Source: Thermofilaceae archaeon (GTDB taxonomy: Archaea > Thermoproteota > Thermoprotei > Thermofilales > Thermofilaceae). From it: 43,023 nt of DNA. The DNA is taken from assembly GCA_027027675.1 (NCBI GenBank), contig JALVKT010000024.1, forward strand, positions 1 through 43,023, read 5' to 3'. Shown here in pieces: positions 24,208 through 31,924 of the stretch. The first letter of the stretch is position 1, and each line of letters opens with the position of its first letter. Under the pieces are notes generated by a model. It worked only from the letters and a program-made list of their open reading frames with translations, was not told the origin of the DNA and did not search any database. The position numbers were made by a program, and so were the translations under genes.

Positions 24208-25986
24208 CTACCTCGTTATCATCTTCTTTATTGTCTTGATGCTTCCAACCTGGAGGTGCACGGCGCACGCTATGCAGGGGTCGAAGCTCCTGATCGCCCT
24301 GACGAAGTCGAGGCCCTGCCACTGCTCCGGCGGCACCTCCTCTGTGACAACTGTGTTGTAGACGCTCTGCTCGAAGGGCGACATGCCCCACTTGTCCTTG
24401 GGGGACACGTTGCCCGTGGTAGGCGCATGTATCTGGTAGTTCACTATGCGGCCGCCCTCCTGTACTATCCAGTGCCTAACGGTGCCCCTCGGCGCCTCTG
24501 TGAAGCCGACGCCGAAGGTTCTCCTGCTGGGCGGGCTCCAAGGCCTTGACGTCTTTATGTGGCCGTTCCTCACCATTTCTACGGCTTTAAGAACGTTCTT
24601 CCACGCGATGGCAGCGTCTATTACGAGGTTGAAGGCCCTGGCCAGGTCCCTCTGGAGCGTCGTGGAGTACGGGGGAGCCTTCCATTCGAGCTCCATCTCC
24701 TCCACAACGGCCGGAGGCAGGTCGTCTGCGCCACCGCTCCTAGGCAGCGTGACCTTTAACACCCCGTTGCCGCTGCCGTAATCGTTGGGCTGGTACGCCG
24801 TAACGACGAGCCTCGCTATCGGCCCCACCTCGAACGGCGTGACCGTGCCGTCCTTCCACACGAAGCGTACATGCGCCGCCCAGGTGTACTTGCCATTCCA
24901 GTCTATAGCGCCGGGCTTAGGTATCGTTGTCTTGTTCCAGGGGTGGAAGTGCACGTCCTGCTTGCCCCAGAGCAGCTTGTTGCCCTCCGGGTCGGTCTCG
25001 GTGAACACTGAGTCCCAGTTCTTGTAGAACGCCCTGTCTACGTGCTCCATTATGCTCAGGTTTATCTCCTTGTAGCTCTTCGTCACAAGTTCGCCGTTCA
25101 CGAAGGCGCCCGGCTTAATGTCCCTCTTTATGGCCGCCTCGTCTATGTTCTTGTAGAACTCCTCGGGTGACCCGTTAAGCGCCGAGTACGCCTCGGGGTC
25201 GTCGAACACTCCGCCGCTCACCATGTTGTGCCTATCATACGTCTTGCCCTGATCCTTGTAGCCCTCGTGCTCCTCGTAGAACCATACGAGATCCTGCCAC
25301 ACTGTGTAGACAAACTTCACCCAGGCGGTAAGCTTGGTGAGCCTGTACGTATAGCCTATGAGGAGATACTCGGCGTTCGTGAGGTCCGTGGATATGCCGC
25401 CCGGGATTATCGTGGATGGGTGGCTGTGCCTGCCATATATCATCACGCCGCCCTCCCTGGCGATCCTCTGATACTTGACGGCGAGCTGCCATATCTTCCC
25501 TGAGATGGGGTTGAGACCCCTCATAATGTCAGCTATCTTGGCGAAGCCGTGGATATCCCTGTGAGGAGCATCTATCTTCTGTGCGTCGGCCCATACCCGG
25601 GGAGTCAGCTTCTTCACCATTAGCTCGCTGTAGTCGGGGCCGCCCAGCATGTTGAGGATTATAGAGTGGTCATATAGCGGATCCGTCATGGCGAATGCCA
25701 GGTTCCGGAGCACCACGCCGAAGGGCTCGGGAGCCACCCCGTAGACCATGTCGTTGGCGTGCATGGACGCGTTGGCGTGGCTCGCGCCGCAGACACCGCA
25801 TATCCTCGACGTAATGTGTATCGCGTCCTCGGGGGGTCTGCCCCTGAGGAATACCTCGAAGCCCCTGAACATTGTCGCGAAGACCCAGACATCCTTGGGC
25901 TTCTTAGTGGTTTCATCGACGAGAGCCCTGAGGGCTAGGTGCCCCTCTATCCTCGTTATAGGGTCTATAAACACCTCCCTAACCAT
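24208..25986 (-). CDS. [NiFe] hydrogenase large subunit (group 1)
   Basis: A 592-residue catalytic subunit that binds the Ni-Fe(CN)2CO centre. The N-terminal motif RICGVCGASH supplies Cys63 and Cys66. The C-terminal motif DPCIACAVH supplies Cys571 and Cys574. After His577 a 15-residue tail (LQVGSIKTIKKMITR) remains, which is removed by a maturation protease such as the one at 28099. ITRIEGHLAL near residues 10-19 is the early large-subunit signature. Size and gene context fit membrane-bound uptake hydrogenases with Isp1/Isp2 partners. It is co-exported with the Tat-dependent small subunit. Confidence 0.96.
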   Translation of the reverse strand: MVREVFIDPITRIEGHLALRALVDETTKKPKDVWVFATMFRGFEVFLRGRPPEDAIHITSRICGVCGASHANASMHANDMVYGVAPEPFGVVLRNLAFAMTDPLYDHSIILNMLGGPDYSELMVKKLTPRVWADAQKIDAPHRDIHGFAKIADIMRGLNPISGKIWQLAVKYQRIAREGGVMIYGRHSHPSTIIPGGISTDLTNAEYLLIGYTYRLTKLTAWVKFVYTVWQDLVWFYEEHEGYKDQGKTYDRHNMVSGGVFDDPEAYSALNGSPEEFYKNIDEAAIKRDIKPGAFVNGELVTKSYKEINLSIMEHVDRAFYKNWDSVFTETDPEGNKLLWGKQDVHFHPWNKTTIPKPGAIDWNGKYTWAAHVRFVWKDGTVTPFEVGPIARLVVTAYQPNDYGSGNGVLKVTLPRSGGADDLPPAVVEEMELEWKAPPYSTTLQRDLARAFNLVIDAAIAWKNVLKAVEMVRNGHIKTSRPWSPPSRRTFGVGFTEAPRGTVRHWIVQEGGRIVNYQIHAPTTGNVSPKDKWGMSPFEQSVYNTVVTEEVPPEQWQGLDFVRAIRSFDPCIACAVHLQVGSIKTIKKMITR

Positions 25987-25988
25987 GC

Positions 25989-27278
25989 CTACTCACCCTC
26001 CTCCGAAAGCATCTTATCCATAGCCTCCTTCACGTGCTCGGAGACCTTCGCCTTCTTACCCTCGACGCTCTTAGAGATCCCATAGGCGACGCCGGCGCCC
26101 ACGAGGAGAGCCCCTATAGCCGCCGCCCCCTCCAGGCCCGTGGGAACCCTGGGCGCGTTAAGCGGCTTGTAGAACGGCTCATAGGAATCCGTGAAGCCGG
26201 GCATTGTGCAGCCTATACATACACCGCCTGTGCGCGTGGGTCCTCCAATCCCGTTTACCCAGCCAACCTTGTTCCACGGACAGTTCGAAATGGGACCCTT
26301 GCACCCGACGGCGTAGAGGCATGCCGCGGTGTTCTCGCCGGGGTACTGCCTGAAGTCTCCCGCAGCATAGCTGCCAGCCCTTGGGCACTGCTCATGAACT
26401 GTACGCCCGAAAATCCACTTTGGCCTCCAGTAGGCGTCGAGCTCCGGGAGAGGCAAAAGCCCCTTCGCCCAGAGCACCAGGTTCGCTAGAACTCTTAGCT
26501 GGCCGTTACCATTTGCGGGGCATCCCGGCACCGCCACCGCCGGCCTGCAGTTGGGGTCGCCGGGCTTCGAGGGGACACATTCTCCATCGACAAAGCGTCT
26601 GAAAGGCTCAGCTTCGGGTAGCCTATGTACGAGGCCCTTTATACCCCTTATCGGGTCATCGAAGAAGCCTACAGCCCCTGTGGGGCTTGGAGACCAGCTT
26701 GACTTTGGCAAGCCGGGCACGGGCTCCAAGACCTTGTTGGCCACGAGGCCGCCGTAGGAGGCACAGTTGCCCACGGCAACGACAGCTACTGCTCTTTTGA
26801 GCAGGCGGCGCATCCACTCGGTACACGATATGGGCTTGCCGTTCTCGTCACCCACGAAACAGTAGTAGTCGCTGCCGGGCGGCCCCCCAGCCTTCTCGTC
26901 CTGGGGGAAGGAGCCTTCAAGGACGAGGACGTAAGGGTCATACTTGCCTTCCACGGCGCCCCTCGCTATGTCGAGGGCCGCCTCTCCCCATTCAGGCATT
27001 ACCGTCTCGTGGAACACGAGCTTTACGTTGCCGGGCCCCACAACGTGGCTGTTTCCGGCGAGAACGTCTATGAGGTCCGGCTCGGTGGCCTGGATAAGTG
27101 CCGTCGTGTTTCCGGCGCAGTCCTGTGCTTCGAACCAGACGATGTTTATTGTCCCACTGGCGGCGGCCGCCGCAGCGTCCCGTATAAGCTCGTCCCAGTT
27201 GAGGGATGCGAGAAGCGCTGTGGTGCCGGCCAGTTTTAGAAAGTCTCTTCTACTTAGCTTAACGCTGGTTGAGGCCAT
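25989..27278 (-). CDS. [NiFe] hydrogenase small subunit with Tat signal and C-terminal anchor
   Basis: A 429-residue Fe-S subunit. SRRDFLKLAG (9-18) is a twin-arginine signal followed by a hydrophobic stretch, so the dimer is exported folded. Distal and medial cluster cysteines lie in HEQCPRAG, TAACLYAVGCKG, SNCPWN and GGVCIGCTMPGF. Proximal ligands include Cys54, VGNCASYGG and VPGCPANG. The usual CxGC is CAGN here, so the second proximal Cys is Asn57. A C-terminal segment (AAIGALLVGAGVAYGI) anchors it in the membrane. The ATG at 27278 has GGAGG at 27288-27292 upstream. It is the first gene of the operon, 2 bp before the large subunit. Confidence 0.94.
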   Translation of the reverse strand: MASTSVKLSRRDFLKLAGTTALLASLNWDELIRDAAAAAASGTINIVWFEAQDCAGNTTALIQATEPDLIDVLAGNSHVVGPGNVKLVFHETVMPEWGEAALDIARGAVEGKYDPYVLVLEGSFPQDEKAGGPPGSDYYCFVGDENGKPISCTEWMRRLLKRAVAVVAVGNCASYGGLVANKVLEPVPGLPKSSWSPSPTGAVGFFDDPIRGIKGLVHRLPEAEPFRRFVDGECVPSKPGDPNCRPAVAVPGCPANGNGQLRVLANLVLWAKGLLPLPELDAYWRPKWIFGRTVHEQCPRAGSYAAGDFRQYPGENTAACLYAVGCKGPISNCPWNKVGWVNGIGGPTRTGGVCIGCTMPGFTDSYEPFYKPLNAPRVPTGLEGAAAIGALLVGAGVAYGISKSVEGKKAKVSEHVKEAMDKMLSEEGE

Positions 27279-27287
27279 TTTCTGGCG

Positions 27288-27292
27288 CCTCC
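27288..27292 (-). promoter_or_regulatory. Ribosome-binding site of the hydrogenase small subunit
   Basis: The minus strand reads GGAGG nine nt before the ATG at 27278. This is one of the few clear Shine-Dalgarno sequences in the window and supports this start over downstream ones. Confidence 0.55.
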
Positions 27293-27305
27293 AAATAATT
27301 AATGA

Positions 27306-27320
27306 ACATATTTAATATGT
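27306..27320. promoter_or_regulatory. Palindrome over the hydrogenase promoter
   Basis: ACATATTTAATATGT is a perfect 7-1-7 palindrome, 28-42 bp upstream of the small-subunit ATG. It overlaps or abuts the TATA region for the minus-strand operon and lies in the 159-bp divergent gap shared with the protease genes. It is a candidate operator. Confidence 0.4.
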
Positions 27321-27437
27321 GTTATGTATACAATTATTAATCTCTAGAGGCTGGTAATACTTTTAATAAAAAAGAATAATATGGTCCAATAATTACATAG
27401 AGCAACCTTAATTTTTAGCGTCCAACCACCTTTCTTT

Positions 27438-28109
27438 GTGAGCATTAAAGAATTCATTCGATTTTCAAAAGAACTGGCTGCTATATATGAAGAGCTAAAA
27501 TCCTCTCTTATAGGGCCGTTGCCCAGCGTCTCAGACCAGCTGGCAGAACTGCTCTATAAAATGCCTCCCGCCAAGGAAGAAGACATCAATAAACTTTCAA
27601 GCGAGCTTGAAAAAGCAGGCCACGGCGACCTCGTAAAAAAGCTCCTGGACAAGCCGCCAAGAGTACTCGTAGGGGTGCTCTACTCCTATGGTACATGCGG
27701 CGAAGCCGCCTATAACGCATATAAGAGCCTCCTAAGCAATCCGCCCAGCGGAAACGTCGTTATAGAGGATTTTTCAACTGACGCGCTTACCGTGGCAGAC
27801 ACTATAAGGGACAGCGGGGCGGACAAGGTAGTTATCTTAACGATAAAGAGGCGGGGCCGTGAACCCGGGGTTTACGTGAGACACGTGACTCTTAAACAGC
27901 CTTCAGCTATAGAGGCCGTAGAGGAGATTAGGCCTAGCCTTGAGGGACTACTAGACGTAGATGCCCTGCTTAGGGGACTTAACGTATTCCTAGGAGAAGG
28001 GGACATTGAGGTACACGAGTGTGAGCCGGAAAGTGAGAGCTGCGAGGAATGCACTAAGCTGCTAATAGATTCCCTTATGGAGACACTGGGTATGCGGGAT
28101 GGCGTGTGA
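27438..28109 (+). CDS. Degenerate hydrogenase-maturation-protease-like protein with N-terminal extension
   Basis: A 223-residue protein not recognised at first sight. Residues 75-218 follow the layout of M52 (HyaD/HycI) proteases: PPRVLVGVLYS in place of RVLVVGVGN, SGADKVVILTIKRRGREPGV in place of the second strand with its Asp, and a C-terminal HECEPESESCEECTKLLID like the VEPE-containing end of the family. The nickel-ligand Asp/Glu after GVGN and the strand Asp are missing (YSYGTCGEA; LTIKR). Residues 1-74 are an extra helical region. A CEEC pair (202-205) could bind metal. It overlaps the active protease gene by 11 bp, so it probably works with it. The homology is inferred by eye. Confidence 0.55.
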   Translation: MSIKEFIRFSKELAAIYEELKSSLIGPLPSVSDQLAELLYKMPPAKEEDINKLSSELEKAGHGDLVKKLLDKPPRVLVGVLYSYGTCGEAAYNAYKSLLSNPPSGNVVIEDFSTDALTVADTIRDSGADKVVILTIKRRGREPGVYVRHVTLKQPSAIEAVEEIRPSLEGLLDVDALLRGLNVFLGEGDIEVHECEPESESCEECTKLLIDSLMETLGMRDGV

Positions 28110-28617
28110 CCGCGTACTAGTGGTTGGTGTCGGGAACAGAATGTACGGCGACGACGCCTTCGGCCCCGCTATGATAGACGCGCTTAGACGGTGCGGGTTT
28201 CCCTGCGACACTGCTGACAGCGATGGCGGGCTTTTCTTCCTAGCTTCACTCCTCGAGGATAAAGAACTCGTAGTCTTCATTGATATTCTAGATGAAGAGT
28301 ACGGTTCACCGGGCGACGTTGTAACGTTGACCCTTAATCCTTCCAGGCTTAGCGGCGAAGACTACGCGCGCCTCTTCTCAATGGAGACCTCGCCTCACAC
28401 GGTTACGCCGGCGCATATAGTGGCCGTAGCGTACTCGGGGGGCATTTTCCGCGGAAAAGCGGTGGTTGTCGGCGTGGTGAGCACTGCTACGGGTTTTGCG
28501 CAGCCGCTCTCCGACACCGTGAAGAAAAGAGTTGTTGATGTGTGCGAGAAAGTTTCCGAGATACTTAAGGTAAGGTTTGACTGCTCCTGCGTAGGAAAAA
28601 TACTTGGTGTAACTTAG
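28099..28617 (+). CDS. [NiFe] hydrogenase maturation protease (M52, HyaD/HybD type)
   Basis: A 172-residue endopeptidase that trims the large-subunit C-terminus after nickel insertion. It has VVGVGNRMYGDDAFGPAMID (8-27), with Asp18/Asp19 at the nickel-ligand position, Asp62 in VVFIDILDEE, and a His in SPHTVTPAHIVAV (His100 or His106). These are the three HybD nickel ligands in order. The C-terminus is somewhat longer than usual and carries a CSC pair. It follows the degenerate homologue and is divergent from the hydrogenase operon. The likely substrate is the 15-residue tail of the large subunit. Confidence 0.9.
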   Translation: MACDRVLVVGVGNRMYGDDAFGPAMIDALRRCGFPCDTADSDGGLFFLASLLEDKELVVFIDILDEEYGSPGDVVTLTLNPSRLSGEDYARLFSMETSPHTVTPAHIVAVAYSGGIFRGKAVVVGVVSTATGFAQPLSDTVKKRVVDVCEKVSEILKVRFDCSCVGKILGVT

Positions 28618-28628
28618 AGGCGTGGAGG

Positions 28629-29363
28629 CTAAGCGTTCAGGCTCCGGCCTATGTTTTCCTTTAGTTTCTCGTAGAGAAACTTGTAGTAGAGTATCAGGAT
28701 TCCCGTGAGGATGACCGCCACGGCTACTGTGAGAAAGCGTGGAAGATCCCCCAGCCCCACCTCTAGAGTCGAGATGAGGGACATAAGTAGAGCCGAGATA
28801 AGAGATGCCCTAAATATGCCGTTGATGGCGTACCCGCGCTCTCTCGGCGAGAGGGAGGGGGCCATTATGAGGTACGAGAAGGCTGGCAGGGTGATTATGT
28901 AGGGGTATTTCTCCATTAAGGTGTAGCGGAACTTGTACATCAAAAGCAGTGTCCCCACTACGACACCGTTAGACACGACAAGCGATAAAACGGTGGGGTC
29001 GCTGCTAAGGGCGACCAGCAGTGAATACCCGTAGACTATGATGGCTGCGGCCGCGATCATCAAGTCGAGGAGCCCGGCGGGTACTCTCTCCACCCGTGTC
29101 TCTGATGGAGAGAGTCCCTGGACGAGCTCCACGAGTAGCCGGCCAGCCTCGGTTAGCTCGTAGCGCCCGTCAACCCTCTTTCGGACGACGCTTTTCATCA
29201 TGCCGAGGTGAAAGGCGAGTTCGCCGCTGGACCGGAACCCGCATAGCCTGGCTATCTCGGAGAAGCTTCTCGGCGACTCATAGAGGAGGAAGGCTATTTT
29301 CAGGCGCTTAGCATTTGCCAGCGCCTTCAGAGTGTTCGCCTTGCTCTCCAGGCCGGCCTCCAA
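28629..29363 (-). CDS. ArsR-type winged-helix protein with C-terminal membrane domain
   Basis: A 244-residue protein. Residues 1-80 are a winged helix of the ArsR/HTH_20 kind (TLKALANAKRLKIAFLLYES, FSEIARLCGFRSSGELAFHL, YELTEAGRLLVEL). From about residue 97 it has five hydrophobic segments (DLMIAAAAIIVYGYSLLVAL, LVVSNGVVVGTLLLMY, YIITLPAFSYLIMAP, ASLISALLMSLIS, FLTVAVAVILTGILILYY) and ends in a basic tail. This would be a membrane-tethered transcription factor, a type repeatedly seen in archaea but of unknown signal. It stands alone and converges with the maturation protease. Confidence 0.72.
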   Translation of the reverse strand: MEAGLESKANTLKALANAKRLKIAFLLYESPRSFSEIARLCGFRSSGELAFHLGMMKSVVRKRVDGRYELTEAGRLLVELVQGLSPSETRVERVPAGLLDLMIAAAAIIVYGYSLLVALSSDPTVLSLVVSNGVVVGTLLLMYKFRYTLMEKYPYIITLPAFSYLIMAPSLSPRERGYAINGIFRASLISALLMSLISTLEVGLGDLPRFLTVAVAVILTGILILYYKFLYEKLKENIGRSLNA

Positions 29364-29431
29364 CGTTCACCCCTCTCTCTACTGGGCACGGTAAATATAA
29401 ACCCCGGCTGCGCCAGCATAATTGAGTATTC

Positions 29432-29437
29432 AGGTGG
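29432..29437 (+). promoter_or_regulatory. Ribosome-binding site of the MIP18/PaaD-like gene
   Basis: AGGTGG lies eight nt before the ATG at 29446 and supports this start over an upstream ATG at 29439, which is out of frame with the protein. Confidence 0.4.
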
Positions 29438-29445
29438 CATGAAAG

Positions 29446-29814
29446 ATGAGCGTCGACAAGGAGGAGGTGAAAAAGAAGGTTATAGAGGCGCTAAAGAAGA
29501 CCTACGACCCCGAGATACCTGTCAACGTCTACGACCTAGGACTAATCTATGATATACGGGTAAAAGACGACAAGACCGTTGAGATAGACATGACCATGAC
29601 CGCCGTCGGCTGCCCCGTGGCAAGCATGGTTGTAATGATGACCGAAGCGATGGTGCAGGAAGAACTGGGCGACGAGTACAAGGTTAAGGTAAACCTCGTG
29701 TGGGATCCCCCATGGACCCCCGACAGGGTAACCCCTGAGGGGCGTAAACAGTTGAAGGAAATATTCGGCTACGACATTGTGGAGGAGTGGAAGAAGAGGT
29801 ACCAGCAGCAATGA
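29446..29814 (+). CDS. MIP18/PaaD/SufT-like (DUF59) iron-sulfur assembly protein
   Basis: A 122-residue DUF59 protein. ALKKTYDPEIPVNVYDLGLIYDI (15-37) is the family signature. TAVGCPVASMVVMM holds the conserved reactive Cys, and WDPPWTPDRVTPEGRKQL is the C-terminal motif. Relatives (SufT, PaaD, CIA2) help deliver Fe-S clusters. Its TGA overlaps the ATG of the next gene (ATGA), and two MinD-ferredoxin ATPases follow, suggesting a joint role in cluster transfer. Confidence 0.88.
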   Translation: MSVDKEEVKKKVIEALKKTYDPEIPVNVYDLGLIYDIRVKDDKTVEIDMTMTAVGCPVASMVVMMTEAMVQEELGDEYKVKVNLVWDPPWTPDRVTPEGRKQLKEIFGYDIVEEWKKRYQQQ

Positions 29815-30683
29815 TCGCCGCAGTAACCGGCGGCAAAGGCGGCACCGGGAAGAGCTTCGTAGCAACAAACCTTGCAGTACTCCTTGCACGTAGCCACAGC
29901 CTGGTGCTAGCCGACCTCGACGTTGAGGCGCCAAACGACCACATACTGCTCAGCGCAGAGCTTGAAGGAGAGGAGGCTGTCAAAATAATGTTCCCCTTCA
30001 TACGCTACGAGAAATGTATACGATGCAGAGCATGCGTCAACGTCTGCGACACCGGCGCCATGCTGGCATCCAAGGAGGGGCTGCCCTACGTTATACCCAG
30101 GCTCTGCAGCGGCTGCAAGTCCTGCCTCTTCGCGTGCCCAACGGAGGCCATAGTCGCCGGCGAGAGAGTTATAGGCCGCACCTACGTTACCCCCGTCTCA
30201 GTGAACGGCTCCAGCTTCACGCTGGTCACAGGCGTCCTGAAGGAGGGAGAGGAACACACACCCCCTGTGGTGCTCGCAGCCCGCAGAAGAGCCTTGTCGC
30301 TTGACGCCGAGCTTCACCTGGTAGACACCGCGGCCGGCACGAGCAACACCGTGTCCACGGCGATGTACGGCGCGAAGGCCGCTGTCGCCGTGACGGAGCC
30401 CACACCCCTCGGCCTCCACGACCTCAAGCTCATACTCCACGTCCTGAAAGAGTTGGAGGTTCCGAGGAGGTACGTGGTGATAAACCGGGCCGGTATAGGG
30501 CCGGCAGAGAAACACTACAGGGTGGCCGAGGAAATGGGCGCGAAAGTCGTGGTTGAGATACCGTATTCGCGGGAAGTTGTGGAGAGCTATGTGAAGGGCA
30601 TCCCCATCGTCGCGTCGAACCCTGCCTCCGAGGCATCGGAGGCGCTTAGAACCGTGGCGGAGGCCCTGGAGGAGGCGATGTAA
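29811..30683 (+). CDS. MinD/ParA-family ATPase with inserted 2x[4Fe-4S] ferredoxin domain (first of pair)
   Basis: A 290-residue P-loop ATPase. The deviant Walker A is TGGKGGTGKSFVATN near the N-terminus. A two-cluster ferredoxin domain is inserted at about 65-115 (CIRCRACVNVCDTGA and LCSGCKSCLFACPTEA). After it the ATPase fold resumes with VDTAAGTSN and VTEPTPLGLHD. The ATG at 29811 overlaps the preceding stop. Such proteins occur as tandem pairs in anaerobic archaea and bacteria, often with NifX/NifB-like proteins. Their function is not established; Fe-S or metal-cluster carrier is the usual suggestion. The paralogue follows at 30685. Confidence 0.88.
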   Translation: MIAAVTGGKGGTGKSFVATNLAVLLARSHSLVLADLDVEAPNDHILLSAELEGEEAVKIMFPFIRYEKCIRCRACVNVCDTGAMLASKEGLPYVIPRLCSGCKSCLFACPTEAIVAGERVIGRTYVTPVSVNGSSFTLVTGVLKEGEEHTPPVVLAARRRALSLDAELHLVDTAAGTSNTVSTAMYGAKAAVAVTEPTPLGLHDLKLILHVLKELEVPRRYVVINRAGIGPAEKHYRVAEEMGAKVVVEIPYSREVVESYVKGIPIVASNPASEASEALRTVAEALEEAM

Positions 30684-30684
30684 C

Positions 30685-31653
30685 ATGCTCGAGGTCGCTG
30701 TTGCCAGTGGTAAGGGAGGTGTGGGTAAGAGCACTGTTTCCTCGACACTCGCCATAATGCTTTCCAAGACGCGGCATGTGATAGCGGTGGACGCGGACGC
30801 CGACGCGCCGAACCTGCACCTCATCTTCGGCGTCGAGGACTGGGAGAAAGAGGAGCCCTTCGGGGAAGTATACGTGGCCCAGATACACGACGAAAAATGT
30901 ATACGCTGCGGCCGCTGCCGCGATGAGTGCCCCTACGGCGCCATAGACGTAATCGATGGAAAGTACGTGGTAAGCCCCGTGCTATGCGAGGGCTGCCTCA
31001 CGTGCACGCTTGTGTGCCCGGTGAAGGGGGCGATTACGAGGTACAAGCGCACCGCAGGCTATATTCGCGAAGCCACGACCAGGTACGGGTTCCCCCTGAT
31101 ATCGGCTAGGATGGAGCCCGGCAGGCCTAACACGGGCAAAATCGTGAGTGAGGAGAAGGAGCGGGCACGCAGCCGCGCAGACGCGGACACCGTGATAGTT
31201 ATAGACTCTGCGGCGGGGATAGGGTGCCAGGTTGTATCCAGCCTCGCAGGCTCCCACCTAGCCGTCCTAGTGGCAGAGCCCACCCCGGCCAGTCTAAGCG
31301 ACCTTAGGCGCGTCTACATGCTCACGAGGCACTTCATGCAGCCGGCGGTTCTAGTGATAAACAAGTATGACATGAACCCCGAGTTCCTACCTAAAATAGA
31401 GGAGTTCGCCGAGGAAAACGGCATCGAAATAGTCGGGCGCATCCCCTACGACGATAATCTGCCGTTAAGCATGGCTGCGATGAAGCCCATGATTGAGGCT
31501 TACCCTGAGAGCCCAGCTTCTCAAGCGCTACTCCGAGTAGCCGAGAACGTTGAGAAGATAGTCTCAGACTGGCGCTCCTGGTTCATAAAGCATAGGCCCA
31601 AGAAGCCGCTTCCCTACAGGCCGGAAATAATCAAGCCGGAAGGCTTCGACTAA
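30685..31653 (+). CDS. MinD/ParA-family ATPase with inserted 2x[4Fe-4S] ferredoxin domain (second of pair)
   Basis: A 322-residue paralogue of the preceding gene. It has Walker A SGKGGVGKSTVSSTLA at 8-23, and an inserted ferredoxin domain at about 70-115 (CIRCGRCRDECPYGA and LCEGCLTCTLVCPVKGA). VIDSAAGIGCQVVSSL and VAEPTPASLSDLRR complete the ATPase. A C-terminal extension (KHRPKKPLPYRPEIIKPE) is absent from the first copy. The start is 1 bp after the previous stop, so the pair is translated together and probably forms a heterodimer. Confidence 0.88.
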   Translation: MLEVAVASGKGGVGKSTVSSTLAIMLSKTRHVIAVDADADAPNLHLIFGVEDWEKEEPFGEVYVAQIHDEKCIRCGRCRDECPYGAIDVIDGKYVVSPVLCEGCLTCTLVCPVKGAITRYKRTAGYIREATTRYGFPLISARMEPGRPNTGKIVSEEKERARSRADADTVIVIDSAAGIGCQVVSSLAGSHLAVLVAEPTPASLSDLRRVYMLTRHFMQPAVLVINKYDMNPEFLPKIEEFAEENGIEIVGRIPYDDNLPLSMAAMKPMIEAYPESPASQALLRVAENVEKIVSDWRSWFIKHRPKKPLPYRPEIIKPEGFD

Positions 31654-31765
31654 AACCCGGCGGCCCGGGGCACCAGACCAGAAAAACACATTTTTGGGCA
31701 TTAAAACGCCCCGAAACACCAGAGAGACCACCGGCTTACAACCTGTTTTTGAGGAAAACTTTTGG

Positions 31766-31874
31766 TGGTGCCGGGGCCGGGCTTCGAACCCGGGATGACC
31801 GGATTATGAGTTTCGCCTCCCCTCTTCCAGGCTATCGGGGCCCGGCGCCCTCGGCCAGGCTAGGCGACCCCGGC
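31766..31874 (-). tRNA. tRNA with CAU anticodon (elongator Met, or Ile2), 30-nt intron, encoded CCA
   Basis: On the minus strand the acceptor GCCGGGG (from 31874) pairs with CCCCGGC, followed by A and an encoded CCA. The D arm is GCCT/GGGC and the T arm is CCGGG-TTCGAAG-CCCGG. After removing 30 nt (31812-31841) the anticodon arm is CCGGA-CTCATAA-TCCGG, a perfect stem with anticodon CAU. It is not the initiator, as it lacks the run of three G-C pairs in the anticodon stem. Sequence alone does not let me separate elongator Met from Ile2(CAU), the TiaS substrate. Confidence 0.88.
31812..31841 (-). other. Non-canonical tRNA intron at position 30/31 (30 nt)
   Basis: The central helix is CGCC/GGCG (tRNA positions 25-28 with the intron 3' end). 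The 5' bulge is GGG, the 3' bulge is AAA, and a CCCC/GGGG intron stem is offset by one A. Cutting after the second bulge nucleotide on each side gives the perfect anticodon stem. It sits in the anticodon stem rather than at 37/38. Confidence 0.75.
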
Positions 31875-31924
31875 TCTCCTGATAGATGATTTAGGATGGG
31901 TTTTTGTGGTTTTCGGTTGCCGGC

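Noticed and set aside
31812..31841. Reading the CAU tRNA intron as lying at the canonical 37/38 site
   Set aside because: No cut at 37/38 gives a paired anticodon stem; only removal between positions 30 and 31 restores CCGGA/TCCGG.
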